Assembly (NCBI GenBank): GCA_903886165.1
Contig: CAISLL010000230.1
Span: 1-17,933 of the forward strand
DNA length: 17,933 bases
Direction of reading: 5' to 3'
From: an uncultured beta proteobacterium
GTDB taxonomy: Bacteria > Pseudomonadota > Gammaproteobacteria > Burkholderiales > Burkholderiaceae_C
A program made the translations under genes and the position numbers. Of this stretch, positions 6,687-14,661 are shown piece after piece; the first letter of the stretch is position 1; every line of letters begins with the position of its first letter. The notes below the pieces were generated by a model. It was not told the origin of the DNA and searched no databases. It worked only from the letters and a program-made list of their open reading frames with translations.

Positions 6687-8631
6687 TCATGGCTATACCG
6701 AAGCGCTCGGGCGCCGTCATCTGAATCAAATAGTTTGTCAATTCGGCCAGCTTGATTTCAACCTGGTCAAGGTCTGCGCTGCGGTTGCTGACTTCTTCAA
6801 TGCGTTCATCAAGTCCGCCCGAGGCTTGTGCAATTCGGTCAATCGCTTCCATGCGGCGCACAAAATTCCTGCGTCTTTCCCGAAGCTGCACGTCAAGCTG
6901 CGACGCTGCGGACTTGCTCCATGCCTCAATATCAGACAGTGCCAGTTCGTGCACCATTCGCAAGCGTGTCGACAGGGCACGCACCAGACGCTCTGAGAAT
7001 TCATTCTGCGCCAGGCGAAAGACATTGCCCAAGCTCAGATACTGCACATGGCTACGCTCAATCAAGGCCAAATCCTGCAGGTAGGCATCGACCAGCGGTT
7101 CGTCAGGCACTTGCAGTGAAAACCCATAGTCAGTATTGAGCTGCAAAAAAGTGGCCTTCAACATGGCATGAATTTCGAGGCCCTTGGCTTGCACCTGCCG
7201 CAGGTTGGCCTGCAACCGCTCGAAGGTTTCACCGTAGGCGCGCTTGATGCCCAGTTTGAATCCTTTTTGCTGAAGGGCCGCAGTCAATTGAGCCATCTCC
7301 CTCTTCAGGCTGCCCGGGCCCAGAAGATTGAAGATTTCACGCAACAGCTTCAAATGCACTGAGCGCACGGCGTGAATTTTGACGCCGCCCGCATCAAATT
7401 CCGCCTGTTCCTGGACGATACGTGAACGCATGCTCTTGATCACCGGCGAATTTTTCCCGCGCAAGCCTTTGAGCTCCATCAATTGCTCACGCAAATCACC
7501 ACGGCGCATGTGAACGACGCGCAAGGTCTCGCCCCGCAATTCGTTGACGCCGCGCTCAACGGCAGCAGCCAGTATCCTTTGCCTGCGGCCCATGATGTTC
7601 TGACTAAGCGCATCTTCTAGCGCCCCCAGACAACTGCGTTCCAGCAAGGCGGCATCCTTGTTGACTTTTGCCAACAGGCCTTTTTGTGCCGACACCGCCA
7701 CCACTTGCCCCGCTGGCACCCCCAACATGCTGGCAGTGTTCTGCTTTTGCCCTTCTATTTGCAATTGAACCTGTAGTGGAGTGTCAAGGGCATCCCATAA
7801 GGTGTCGATCTTGTTGAGCACCACCACGCGCGTGGATGTGTCGCGATCGTCTTCCACCAGATGTTCGCGCCAGATCGACAGATCAGACTGTGTGACTCCC
7901 GTATCCGCTGCCAAAATGAACACAATAGCCTGCGCTTGCGGGATCAAGCTCACCGTCAATTCGGGCTCCGCGCCGATTGCGTTCAATCCGGGCGTATCCA
8001 GAATGATCAGACCCTGCTTGAGCAAGGGGTGCGCGATATTGATCAAGGCATGGCGCCATTTGGGTACCTCGATCAAGCCCTGCGCGTCAGTCAAGGCACC
8101 GGACTGGTCCTTTCCCTCTTGCCAGAACCCCAAAGCCTGTGCCTCGTCCTGTGTGACACGACGCGTTTCCGCCACCTTGGCAAACGCCTCAGCAAGTTGC
8201 CTTGGATTGGTCACATCGAGGTCGGTGCGGTCCCATTTTTCCGGCACCATGCGCCATTCCATCAAGCTCTGCGGCTGCAGCCGGGACTCAATTGGCAACA
8301 AGCGCAAGCAGGGTGGCACCTCGGGGTCATAACCCATCTCGGTGGGGCACATGGTAGTGCGCCCGGCGCTGGCCGGCATGATGCGCCGACCATAGTCGGC
8401 AAAAAAAATGGCGTTGATCAACTCCGACTTGCCACGCGAGAACTCGGCGACAAAAGCCACCATGACCTTGTCAACGCGAACCTTGGCCTCCAGTCGATGC
8501 AACCTGTCTTCCACTGACGCGTCCAACAGGTCCTGGTCTTTCAGCCATTGCGCAAGCAGTTTCAGGCGCAGGGCAAACTCCCGTCGCCAGGTACCGTGCT
8601 GATCAAATTTTTCGTTAAATGAATTTCCCAA
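6670..8631 (-). CDS. Dynamin-family large GTPase of unknown role
   Basis: 653 residues from the TTG at 8631, chosen because GGAGG lies at 8640-8636. A longer TTG start at 8679 is open but has no ribosome binding site, and no ATG exists in this region. G1 P-loop AEFSRGKSELINAIF begins near residue 62, G2 threonines sit in GRTTMCPTE (about 91-99), G3 is DTPGL (about 212) and G4 is NKID (about 273). The region after about 340 is long and helical, rich in Arg, Glu, Gln and Leu, like the stalk of bacterial dynamin-like proteins. No clear transmembrane segment was seen. Bacterial dynamins commonly remodel or protect membranes; no specific role is assigned. It sits between mutM (upstream) and mutY (overlapping its end by 17 bases). 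Confidence 0.85.
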   Translation of the reverse strand: MGNSFNEKFDQHGTWRREFALRLKLLAQWLKDQDLLDASVEDRLHRLEAKVRVDKVMVAFVAEFSRGKSELINAIFFADYGRRIMPASAGRTTMCPTEMGYDPEVPPCLRLLPIESRLQPQSLMEWRMVPEKWDRTDLDVTNPRQLAEAFAKVAETRRVTQDEAQALGFWQEGKDQSGALTDAQGLIEVPKWRHALINIAHPLLKQGLIILDTPGLNAIGAEPELTVSLIPQAQAIVFILAADTGVTQSDLSIWREHLVEDDRDTSTRVVVLNKIDTLWDALDTPLQVQLQIEGQKQNTASMLGVPAGQVVAVSAQKGLLAKVNKDAALLERSCLGALEDALSQNIMGRRQRILAAAVERGVNELRGETLRVVHMRRGDLREQLMELKGLRGKNSPVIKSMRSRIVQEQAEFDAGGVKIHAVRSVHLKLLREIFNLLGPGSLKREMAQLTAALQQKGFKLGIKRAYGETFERLQANLRQVQAKGLEIHAMLKATFLQLNTDYGFSLQVPDEPLVDAYLQDLALIERSHVQYLSLGNVFRLAQNEFSERLVRALSTRLRMVHELALSDIEAWSKSAASQLDVQLRERRRNFVRRMEAIDRIAQASGGLDERIEEVSNRSADLDQVEIKLAELTNYLIQMTAPERFGIAMNEAAG

Positions 8632-8635
8632 TATG

Positions 8636-8640
8636 CCTCC
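8636..8640 (-). promoter_or_regulatory. Ribosome binding site fixing the GTPase start
   Basis: GGAGG on the minus strand, followed by CATA and then TTG (8631-8629). It is the only strong Shine-Dalgarno sequence in the region. Spacing of 4 nt is on the short side. TATATT about 20 nt further upstream (8665-8660) resembles a -10 box, though no good -35 was found. Confidence 0.5.
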
Positions 8641-8673
8641 GGGACTGACCAATGGATTCAATATAGCATTGCT

Positions 8674-8690
8674 GCCCAAGGGTATTGGGC
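8674..8690. other. Small inverted repeat just after the mutM stop
   Basis: GCCCAA and TTGGGC form a perfect 6-bp stem around a 5-nt loop, 8 nt beyond the mutM stop codon on the minus strand. No T-run follows, so it is unlikely to be an intrinsic terminator. It could protect the mutM 3' end or be chance. Confidence 0.3.
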
Positions 8691-8698
8691 ACAGTGAG

Positions 8699-9514
8699 TC
8701 ATGGTTTCTGGCAATGTGGGCAATAAAAAGTTGACCTTTGCCCCTGTCTGAAGACTTTTATGAGGGCGCCACAGGTCTTGCAGGGCTGCATTGCACGGCC
8801 ATAAACCATGGCATCCAGCTGAAAGTGGCCAGCCTGCCCGTCAGCACTTGAAAAGTCGCGCAAGGTGCTTCCTCCTCTGTCAACTGCACGCCCCAGCACA
8901 TCGCGAATCGCCGCATGCAAGCGCGCAACCCTGGGTTTGCTCAAGCTGGCGGCAGAGGTCGTTGGCCGAATGCAGGCAATAAAAAGCGCCTCAGACGCAT
9001 AAATATTGCCAACGCCGACCACCACTTCGCCGGCCAGCAACACCTGCTTGATGGCCGCCTTGTGCCGATGCAGCTCAGACTGGAAACGCCGCAAATCAAA
9101 GGACTCGGACAATGGCTCGATGCCCAGTCGACCCAATAGCTTGAGCGCCATAGGTGCCGCCAGACTGTCGGCATAGACCACGGCACCAAAACGCCTCGGG
9201 TCATTCAGTCTCAGGGTGCCCTGAGTGGTCACCAACTCGAAATGGTCGTGCGCACCGGCTTGCGGCAAATTTTGGGCAAACCGCAGACTGCCAGACATGC
9301 CCAGATGCAACAACAGCCAACCGTGATCCAACTCAATCAACAGATATTTTCCGCGCCGCCCCACCGAAAGCACCCTTCGGCCCACAATTTGCGCTGCCTC
9401 ACACCCCAAAGGCCAGCGCAGCGGCTTGCCGGTTTGAACCGCCAGCACCACGGATCCCCTGATGTGTTCGGCAAAACCCAGGCGCGTCACTTCAACTTCA
9501 GGTAATTCCGGCAT
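8699..9514 (-). CDS. mutM: Formamidopyrimidine-DNA glycosylase MutM (Fpg)
   Basis: 271 residues, the usual length. It excises 8-oxoguanine and formamidopyrimidines from DNA and cuts the abasic strand. The protein begins MPELPEVEV, supplying the N-terminal Pro2 nucleophile and Glu3, which confirms the start. Lys56 in GRRGKYLLIEL is the conserved beta-hairpin lysine. The helix-two-turn-helix region has VVVGVGNIYASEALF. The C-terminal zinc finger uses Cys245, Cys248, Cys265 and Cys268, with the catalytic-loop Arg260 between the pairs. It is divergent from the TPR protein gene, with under 40 bp between the starts, and is first in the minus-strand series mutM, GTPase, mutY. Confidence 0.98.
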   Translation of the reverse strand: MPELPEVEVTRLGFAEHIRGSVVLAVQTGKPLRWPLGCEAAQIVGRRVLSVGRRGKYLLIELDHGWLLLHLGMSGSLRFAQNLPQAGAHDHFELVTTQGTLRLNDPRRFGAVVYADSLAAPMALKLLGRLGIEPLSESFDLRRFQSELHRHKAAIKQVLLAGEVVVGVGNIYASEALFIACIRPTTSAASLSKPRVARLHAAIRDVLGRAVDRGGSTLRDFSSADGQAGHFQLDAMVYGRAMQPCKTCGALIKVFRQGQRSTFYCPHCQKP

Positions 9515-9552
9515 AGCGGCAGTTTATTTCAAGCATGGATTATTATGAACGC

Positions 9553-11289
9553 ATGCACTTCAAACTCTGTCTTTTGCTGCCCTCTCTTCTGCTGAATCTG
9601 GCCACCTCCGTGCAGGCCCAGTCTCCTATTGACCGGGACGGGGTTTCGAAGAGTTCGGCCCTTGACAGCGCCTTGTTTTACCAGTTGTTGCTGGGTGAGT
9701 TGAACGCCCGCAGTGAAGAACCCGCAGCGGCCTTTTCACTGATTCTGGATGCCGCTCGCAGAACCAACGACCCGAAGCTTTTCCACCGTGCAGTACACAT
9801 CGCCCTACAGGCTCGCTCCGGCGAGTCAGCCTTGCTGGCCGCCAGAGCATGGAGCCAGGCGGCTCCGGCATCCAAGGACGCCAACCGCTTTGTCTTGCAG
9901 GTGTTGCTCGGGCTCAATCGCACTGCCGAAGCGCTGGCACCCCTCAAGCGTGACATTGCACTGACCCCTGCCAAAGAGTTGCGCGAGACAATTTGGTCGA
10001 TCCCCGGCATTTTTGAACACGCAAGCGACCACGCCCTTGCCGCCACAACAGTCAAAACTGCGTTATCCAGCTTTCTCAAGGATCCCGTTTTGGGGCCAAC
10101 TGCCTGGGCGGTGATAGGTCGCATGGCGCTTGGCGCAGGAGAACAGGCTTCAGCCCTGAGCGCTGCCAGCAATGGTTCGGCCCTTGACCCGCGCGCAGAG
10201 CACCCGGCTCTGCTGGCCTTGACCATCATGAGTCCTGAGTTGACGGCGGCAGAAGACCTGGTGAAAAAGCACCTGCCCCACGCCCGACCCGAATTCCGCA
10301 TGGGATATGTCAAGGCGCTGCTGAACGCCAAGCGAGAGTCCGATGCCAACGCCCAACTCGAAATCATGGCCACACAAAGCCCGGACTACCCGGACACATG
10401 GCTGATCAACGGCGCGCTGGCCCTGCAAGACGGCCAGATGGATCAAGCCCAGCGCCAGCTTCTAAAATACCTTGAACTCACCGAGACCAGCGACAAGGGA
10501 CAAAATCGCACGGAATATCTGCGTGGGCGCACACAGGCTTTTCTGTCCCTTGCGCAGATCGCACAGCAACGCAAGGATTTCGGACAAGCTCACGCCTGGC
10601 TACAACGGGTGGAGAACCCAGAAGACGTCATGCGGGCGCAAATCCGGCGAGGCGCCCTGATGGCACAACAAGGGCAAATCGACGAGGGTTTGACGCTGAT
10701 TCGCAACCTGCCAGCGCATTCTGCCGATGATGCGCAACTGAAACTGTCCGCTGAAGTTCAATTGCTCAGGGAACACAAGCAATTCGCCCGAGCCCGCAGT
10801 TTGCTGGAAACCAGCCTGGCACTCAACCCGGAGAACCTCGACATGGTGTACGACCTGGCCATGGTCTACGAGAAGCTGGGTGAGCTTGACGCCATGGAGC
10901 GCCTGCTGCGCAGCTTGATGGTGTCCAGGCCGAATGACCCGCATGCCTACAACGCGCTCGGCTACTCCCTGGCTGATCGCGGCGAGCGGCTGCCTGAGGC
11001 CAGGGCCTTGATCGCCAAGGCCCTGCAACTCTCGCCTGATGACGCGTTCATCACTGACAGCCTGGCCTGGGCGGAATTTCGCAGTGGCAACCTGGGCCTT
11101 GCCCTGAAGTTGCTGCAGACTGCCTTCGAGAACAAGCCTGATGCAGAAATTGCCGCGCATTTGGGTGAAGTGCTGTGGACGCTCAAGCGCCAGCCCGAGG
11201 CAATGGAAATCTGGCGCAAGGGCTTGCAACTCAATCCGGTCAACGAGGCCTTGCTGGACACCCTGAAGCGCCTGCAGGTCCGCTTGTGA
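9553..11289 (+). CDS. Secreted tetratricopeptide-repeat protein
   Basis: 578 residues from the ATG at 9553. An in-frame ATG at 9535 would add MDYYER, whose acidic residues suit a signal peptide poorly, so the later start is preferred; neither has a clear ribosome binding site. MHFKLCLLLPSLLLNLATSVQA is a signal peptide with a likely cut before QSPID. The mature protein is almost wholly helical with degenerate TPR units. The clearest lie in the last 160 residues (PENLDMVYDLAMVYEKLGEL, then DPHAYNALGYSLADRGERL, DDAFITDSLAWAEFRSGNL, and KPDAEIAAHLGEVLWTLKRQ). It is probably periplasmic or on the inner face of the outer membrane, and a protein-binding scaffold. Its stop overlaps the lolB start (GTGA), suggesting a shared transcript and possibly a link to envelope assembly. 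No specific function is assigned. Confidence 0.9.
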   Translation: MHFKLCLLLPSLLLNLATSVQAQSPIDRDGVSKSSALDSALFYQLLLGELNARSEEPAAAFSLILDAARRTNDPKLFHRAVHIALQARSGESALLAARAWSQAAPASKDANRFVLQVLLGLNRTAEALAPLKRDIALTPAKELRETIWSIPGIFEHASDHALAATTVKTALSSFLKDPVLGPTAWAVIGRMALGAGEQASALSAASNGSALDPRAEHPALLALTIMSPELTAAEDLVKKHLPHARPEFRMGYVKALLNAKRESDANAQLEIMATQSPDYPDTWLINGALALQDGQMDQAQRQLLKYLELTETSDKGQNRTEYLRGRTQAFLSLAQIAQQRKDFGQAHAWLQRVENPEDVMRAQIRRGALMAQQGQIDEGLTLIRNLPAHSADDAQLKLSAEVQLLREHKQFARARSLLETSLALNPENLDMVYDLAMVYEKLGELDAMERLLRSLMVSRPNDPHAYNALGYSLADRGERLPEARALIAKALQLSPDDAFITDSLAWAEFRSGNLGLALKLLQTAFENKPDAEIAAHLGEVLWTLKRQPEAMEIWRKGLQLNPVNEALLDTLKRLQVRL

Positions 11290-11801
11290 AGCGCCGATTT
11301 GCGGCATTGATCAGCGTTTTCTTTGCTTTATTTTTGATAGCTGGATGTGAGACAAATAAAAGGGCTAAGGACAAAAACGTCACTGAATATACGAACTGGC
11401 ATGGTCGTTTGGCCATGCAAGTGGAGGCCCACCCGGATGAACCACTCTCGCACGGCCAGTCCTTCAGCGCCTCATTTGAGCTCTTCGGCACGCCTGAGGC
11501 AGGTGAACTGACTCTTTTTACACCCCTGGGAAGCACGGCGGCAGCCATCCGCTGGACACCTGATTCGGCCACCCTTGAATCACAGGGTCAGACGCGCATG
11601 TATTCCGGCTTGAGTCCACTGATCCAAAACCTGTTCGGCACGGAGGTTCCCGTGTCGGCACTTTTTGGCTGGCTCACCGGACAAGACTTGTCAGCCGATG
11701 GCTGGCAGGTTAACCTGACCCAGTTCGGGCAAGGGAAAATCATCGCCAACCGCCTTTCCCCGTTGCCGCAGGCTCAGTTGCGACTTATCCTGGAGCGATG
11801 A
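11286..11801 (+). CDS. lolB: Outer-membrane lipoprotein insertion protein LolB
   Basis: 171 residues from the GTG at 11286, overlapping the TPR gene stop by 4 bases (GTGA). The frame continues upstream inside the TPR gene, but the lipoprotein signal fixes the start: MKRR, a hydrophobic stretch, then lipobox LIAGC with lipidated Cys21. Residue +2 is Glu, not the Asp that retains lipoproteins in the inner membrane, so it should reach the outer membrane. WHGRLAMQVE (about 39-48) and the alternating hydrophobic strands GELTLFTPLGSTAAAIRW and GWLTGQDLSADGWQVNL match the LolB fold. LolB accepts lipoproteins from LolA and inserts them into the outer membrane. Being followed by ispE is the usual proteobacterial order (lolB-ispE-prs) and supports the call. 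Confidence 0.92.
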   Translation: MKRRFAALISVFFALFLIAGCETNKRAKDKNVTEYTNWHGRLAMQVEAHPDEPLSHGQSFSASFELFGTPEAGELTLFTPLGSTAAAIRWTPDSATLESQGQTRMYSGLSPLIQNLFGTEVPVSALFGWLTGQDLSADGWQVNLTQFGQGKIIANRLSPLPQAQLRLILER

Positions 11802-11828
11802 AATCACCCTGCTGCCATTCGTCTTGTC

Positions 11829-12662
11829 ATGAAATCTCTCTACGACATCCCGGCGCCCGCCAAACTCAACCTGTTTCTGCACATTGTGGGGCGTCGGACC
11901 GATGGCTACCATCTGCTGGAATCAGTGTTCATGCTGATCGACTGGTGTGACACGCTGCACTTTGAGCGCCGCACAGACGGACTCATCAGCCGCGAAGACC
12001 TGAGCGTGCCACTGCCCACCGATGATCTGGTAGTGCGTGCGGCCCACGCGCTGAAGAAGCTTTCCGGTACGCATCTGGGAGCCCACATTGCCATTGACAA
12101 GCGCATTCCGTCCCAAGCCGGCATGGGTGGTGGGTCGTCTGATGCCGCCAGCACGCTGCTGGCATTGAACCGCCTGTGGCAGTTGAACCTTGGACTGGAT
12201 GCCCTGCTGCCACTGGGCCTGACGCTGGGTGCCGATGTGCCTTTCTTTCTTGGCGGGCAGAACGCATGGGTCACCGGCATTGGTGAAAATCTGAGTGCAA
12301 TCACCCTGCCGCCAGCGCAATTTTTGGTGGTAAAACCACCTGATGGACTGGCAACCGAACGAATTTTTTCCCACCCGAATTTAAAAAGAGACACTGAACC
12401 CGCTATAATCTCAGGCTTCGCTGCAGACGCATACGGCTTCGGACGTAACGACTTGCAGAGTGTCGCTCAGCAGATTTGCCCCGGTGTTTCCCAGGCGTTG
12501 ACCTGGTTGAACAGCCTAGGGCTTGATGGCAGAATGACGGGCTCTGGAAGCGTTGTGTTTGCTCGGACATTGCAGGAAATGAATTTACAGGCACCGCCTG
12601 GTTTTCAGATCAAGCAGTGCAACAATCTGGCCGCTCACCCTCTGAATGGTTGGGCAACGTAG
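11829..12662 (+). CDS. ispE: 4-diphosphocytidyl-2-C-methyl-D-erythritol kinase
   Basis: 277 residues. It phosphorylates CDP-ME in the MEP pathway of isoprenoid precursor synthesis (cytoplasm, ATP-dependent). It belongs to the GHMP kinase superfamily. Lys12 lies in PAPAKLNLFLHIVGRRTDGYH. The ATP-binding loop PSQAGMGGGSSDAAST is at about 94-109, and catalytic Asp136 is in LGADVPFF. GRMTGSGSVVFA near the C terminus is the third GHMP motif. The ATG at 11829 is 27 bp after lolB. A strong promoter-like sequence lies inside the gene at 12381-12409 and probably serves the downstream tRNA and prs. Confidence 0.97.
   Translation: MKSLYDIPAPAKLNLFLHIVGRRTDGYHLLESVFMLIDWCDTLHFERRTDGLISREDLSVPLPTDDLVVRAAHALKKLSGTHLGAHIAIDKRIPSQAGMGGGSSDAASTLLALNRLWQLNLGLDALLPLGLTLGADVPFFLGGQNAWVTGIGENLSAITLPPAQFLVVKPPDGLATERIFSHPNLKRDTEPAIISGFAADAYGFGRNDLQSVAQQICPGVSQALTWLNSLGLDGRMTGSGSVVFARTLQEMNLQAPPGFQIKQCNNLAAHPLNGWAT
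12381..12409 (+). promoter_or_regulatory. Sigma70-type promoter inside ispE
   Basis: TTAAAA (12381-12386), a 17-nt spacer and a perfect TATAAT (12404-12409). Transcription would begin near 12416, about 250 bp before the end of ispE, and would run into tRNA-Gln and prs. It is the best -10/-35 pair noticed in the window. The -35 box matches the consensus 4 of 6. Confidence 0.5.
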
Positions 12663-12712
12663 GGCCGGTTGGACAAGTTATCGGTGTTTCGTGTCTCATG
12701 GAACACCCGCGT

Positions 12713-12789
12713 AGGGGAGTCGCCAAGTTGGTTAAGGCACTGGATTTTGATTCCAGCATTCGAAGGTTCGAGTCCTTCTTCCCCTGCCA
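12713..12789 (+). tRNA. tRNA-Gln(TTG)
   Basis: 77 nt including encoded CCA. The cloverleaf is acceptor AGGGGAG/TTCCCCT with a closing G-T pair, D arm GCC/GGC, anticodon stem CTGGA/TCCAG, loop TTTTGAT with anticodon TTG, T arm GAAGG/CCTTC, and discriminator G, as expected for tRNA-Gln. It lies 50 bp after ispE and 65 bp before prs and is probably cut from a transcript shared with prs, begun at the promoter inside ispE. Confidence 0.97.
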
Positions 12790-12854
12790 AATTTTCATGG
12801 CGTGCGCAAATGAAGCACGTTCAGACCATCAGCGACAAACAAGTTGGGATCTCC

Positions 12855-13832
12855 ATGCAAGCCGATCAACCCCCTGAATTCATGGTTTTTACAGGCAATG
12901 CCAATCCCTCACTTGCAGCCGACATTGCGCGCTGCCTGAATACCGAATTGGGTGCCGCTGAAGTCGGGCGTTTCTCTGACGGTGAAGTCACTGTCGAAAT
13001 CAAGCAAAACGTCCGGGCCCGCGATGTCTTTGTCATTCAAAGTACCTGTGCTCCCACCAACGAAAACCTGATGGAACTGCTGATCATGGTAGATGCGCTC
13101 AAGCGCGCCTCCGCTGAACGCATCAGCGCCGTCATCCCCTATTTTGGCTATGCACGGCAAGACCGGCGCCCCCGCTCCAGCCGCGTGCCGATATCTGCCA
13201 AAGTCGTTGCCAACATGCTGCAAGCGGTGGGTGTGGCAAGGGTTTTGACGATGGATTTGCACGCCGACCAGATCCAGGGCTTTTTTGATATCCCGGTCGA
13301 CAATATCTACGCGTCGCCGGTCTTGCTGGGCGACTTGCGGCAAAAAAACTATGACGACCTGATTGTCGTGTCGCCTGACGTTGGCGGCGTGGTGCGAGCG
13401 CGCGCACTGGCCAAGCAACTCAATTGTGACCTGGCGATCATTGACAAACGTCGCCCAAAAGCCAATGTCAGCGAAGTCATGCACGTGATCGGCGAAATCG
13501 AAGGACGCAACTGCGTCGTCATGGACGACATGATTGACACCGCCGGCACACTGGTGAAAGCAGCGGAAGTCTTGAAACAGCGTGGCGCCAAGAAAGTCTA
13601 CGCCTATTGCACCCACCCCATTTTCTCCGGCCCCGCCATTGACCGCATTTCCCATGGCGAAGCGCTTGACGAGGTTGTTGTCACGAACACCATCCCCCTG
13701 AGTAACGCCGGCCTCTCCTGCCCAAAGATCAGACAACTCAATGTGGCACCACTGATTGCCGAAACCATTCAACGCATCGCAGAAGGCAAGTCTGTGATGA
13801 GTTTATTTTCTGACCAGGACTATCTTTTCTGA
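12855..13832 (+). CDS. prs: Ribose-phosphate pyrophosphokinase (PRPP synthetase)
   Basis: 325 residues from the ATG at 12855. The frame is open further upstream, but that part reads through tRNA-Gln and is not coding. A later ATG at 12882 would start MVFTGNANPS and is the alternative. It makes PRPP from ribose 5-phosphate and ATP for purine, pyrimidine, NAD, His and Trp synthesis. Visible motifs are FSDGEVTVEI (40-49), YFGYARQDRRPRSSRVPISAK (ATP site, 96-116), MDLHADQIQGFFDIP with metal-binding His136, the flexible catalytic loop DKRRPKANVSEV (about 197-208) and the PRPP loop VVMDDMIDTAGTL (221-233). A strong terminator-like hairpin follows 15 bp after the stop. Confidence 0.97.
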   Translation: MQADQPPEFMVFTGNANPSLAADIARCLNTELGAAEVGRFSDGEVTVEIKQNVRARDVFVIQSTCAPTNENLMELLIMVDALKRASAERISAVIPYFGYARQDRRPRSSRVPISAKVVANMLQAVGVARVLTMDLHADQIQGFFDIPVDNIYASPVLLGDLRQKNYDDLIVVSPDVGGVVRARALAKQLNCDLAIIDKRRPKANVSEVMHVIGEIEGRNCVVMDDMIDTAGTLVKAAEVLKQRGAKKVYAYCTHPIFSGPAIDRISHGEALDEVVVTNTIPLSNAGLSCPKIRQLNVAPLIAETIQRIAEGKSVMSLFSDQDYLF

Positions 13833-13847
13833 TCAGAATTTCAAGTG

Positions 13848-13882
13848 GCCGGAGCATCCAACCTGGGTGTCTGGCTTTTTTT
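13848..13882 (+). terminator. Intrinsic terminator or attenuator between prs and rplY
   Basis: An 11-bp stem, GCCGGA plus CATCC with one bulged G, pairs with GGGTG plus TCTGGC around loop AACCT. Two pairs are G-T wobbles. Seven T residues follow directly (13876-13882). It sits 46 bp before the rplY start, so rplY must rely on read-through or on a promoter hidden in the remaining gap. Confidence 0.75.
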
Positions 13883-13928
13883 AAACGGAGTCACACTGGT
13901 CGCGGTGGACTCTTCCAGGAGTAATCAT

Positions 13929-14588
13929 ATGAAATTTACCGCTTTTGAGCGTCCCAAGCAGGGCACGGGTGCGAGCCGCCGTCTCCGCATCACCGGTCGC
14001 ACGCCGGGTATTGTTTACGGTGGCGCAGCAACCCCCCAACTGATCGAAATCGATCACAACGCCCTGTGGCACGCGCTGAAAAAGGAAGCATTCCACGCCA
14101 GCGTGCTGACGATGGAGATGAACGGCACCGAAAGCCCCGTGCTGCTGCGCGACGTGCAGGTTCACCCCTTCAAGCAACTCATCCTGCATGTGGACTTTCA
14201 ACGCGTCGATGCAACAACCCGCCTGCACATGAAAGTGCCATTGCACTTCGTTGGGGACGAAAACTCCCCCGCCGTCAAAACCGAAGGCTGCATTGCCAAC
14301 CACGTGATGAGCGAACTCGATGTGTTGTGCCTGCCAGGCGATCTGCCTGAGTTCATCAAGGTCGACTTGAGCGGCCTCAAGAAAGGTTCTTCCCTGCATC
14401 TGGCCGAAATTGAAATGCCCAAGGGCGTGACTGCCGTCAGACACGGTGCCAACAAGAACCCGGTGGTGGTGTCGGTGGTGGTGGTTGCGGCGGCTGAAGC
14501 CCCCGCCGCCGAACCTGCGGCTGACGCCGCAGCCAAACCAGCTGGCAAAGCTGGTGCCAAGCCAGCCGCCAAGACGGCAAAAAAATAA
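13929..14588 (+). CDS. rplY: Large ribosomal subunit protein L25 (Ctc/TL5 long form)
   Basis: 219 residues from the ATG at 13929, with AGGAG at 13917-13921 as ribosome binding site. The open frame extends upstream to 13845 across the terminator hairpin, which is not coding. The N-terminal L25 domain (about 1-95) binds 5S rRNA: MKFTAFERPKQGTGASRRLR, GRTPGIVYGG, then LLRDVQVHPFKQLILHVDFQ. The C-terminal TL5-type beta domain follows (about 96-190). The last 30 residues are a low-complexity Ala-Pro-Lys tail typical of the long form in betaproteobacteria. Ctc-type proteins were first described as general stress proteins. The strong terminator before it and another after it make it close to a single-gene unit. 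Confidence 0.96.
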   Translation: MKFTAFERPKQGTGASRRLRITGRTPGIVYGGAATPQLIEIDHNALWHALKKEAFHASVLTMEMNGTESPVLLRDVQVHPFKQLILHVDFQRVDATTRLHMKVPLHFVGDENSPAVKTEGCIANHVMSELDVLCLPGDLPEFIKVDLSGLKKGSSLHLAEIEMPKGVTAVRHGANKNPVVVSVVVVAAAEAPAAEPAADAAAKPAGKAGAKPAAKTAKK

Positions 14589-14607
14589 GCCCGTCATGGC
14601 TTATGAA

Positions 14608-14635
14608 ACGGCTCACTTTGTGGGCCGTTTTTTTT
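14608..14635 (+). terminator. Intrinsic terminator after rplY
   Basis: ACGGCTCAC pairs with GTGGGCCGT (9 bp, one T-G wobble) around a TTT loop, followed by a run of T residues to 14635. It begins 20 bp after the rplY stop and ends 26 bp before the pth start codon. Confidence 0.9.
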
Positions 14636-14661
14636 CGTCCTGACTTTTGCATAATCACAGC

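Noticed and set aside
7168..8602. Several long plus-strand open frames opposite the GTPase gene
   Set aside because: Shadow frames of a long conserved gene with intact GTPase motifs; no domains of their own.
12617..12877. Open frames running through tRNA-Gln, including an upstream extension of prs
   Set aside because: They cross a clear tRNA gene. The prs family start is near 12855.
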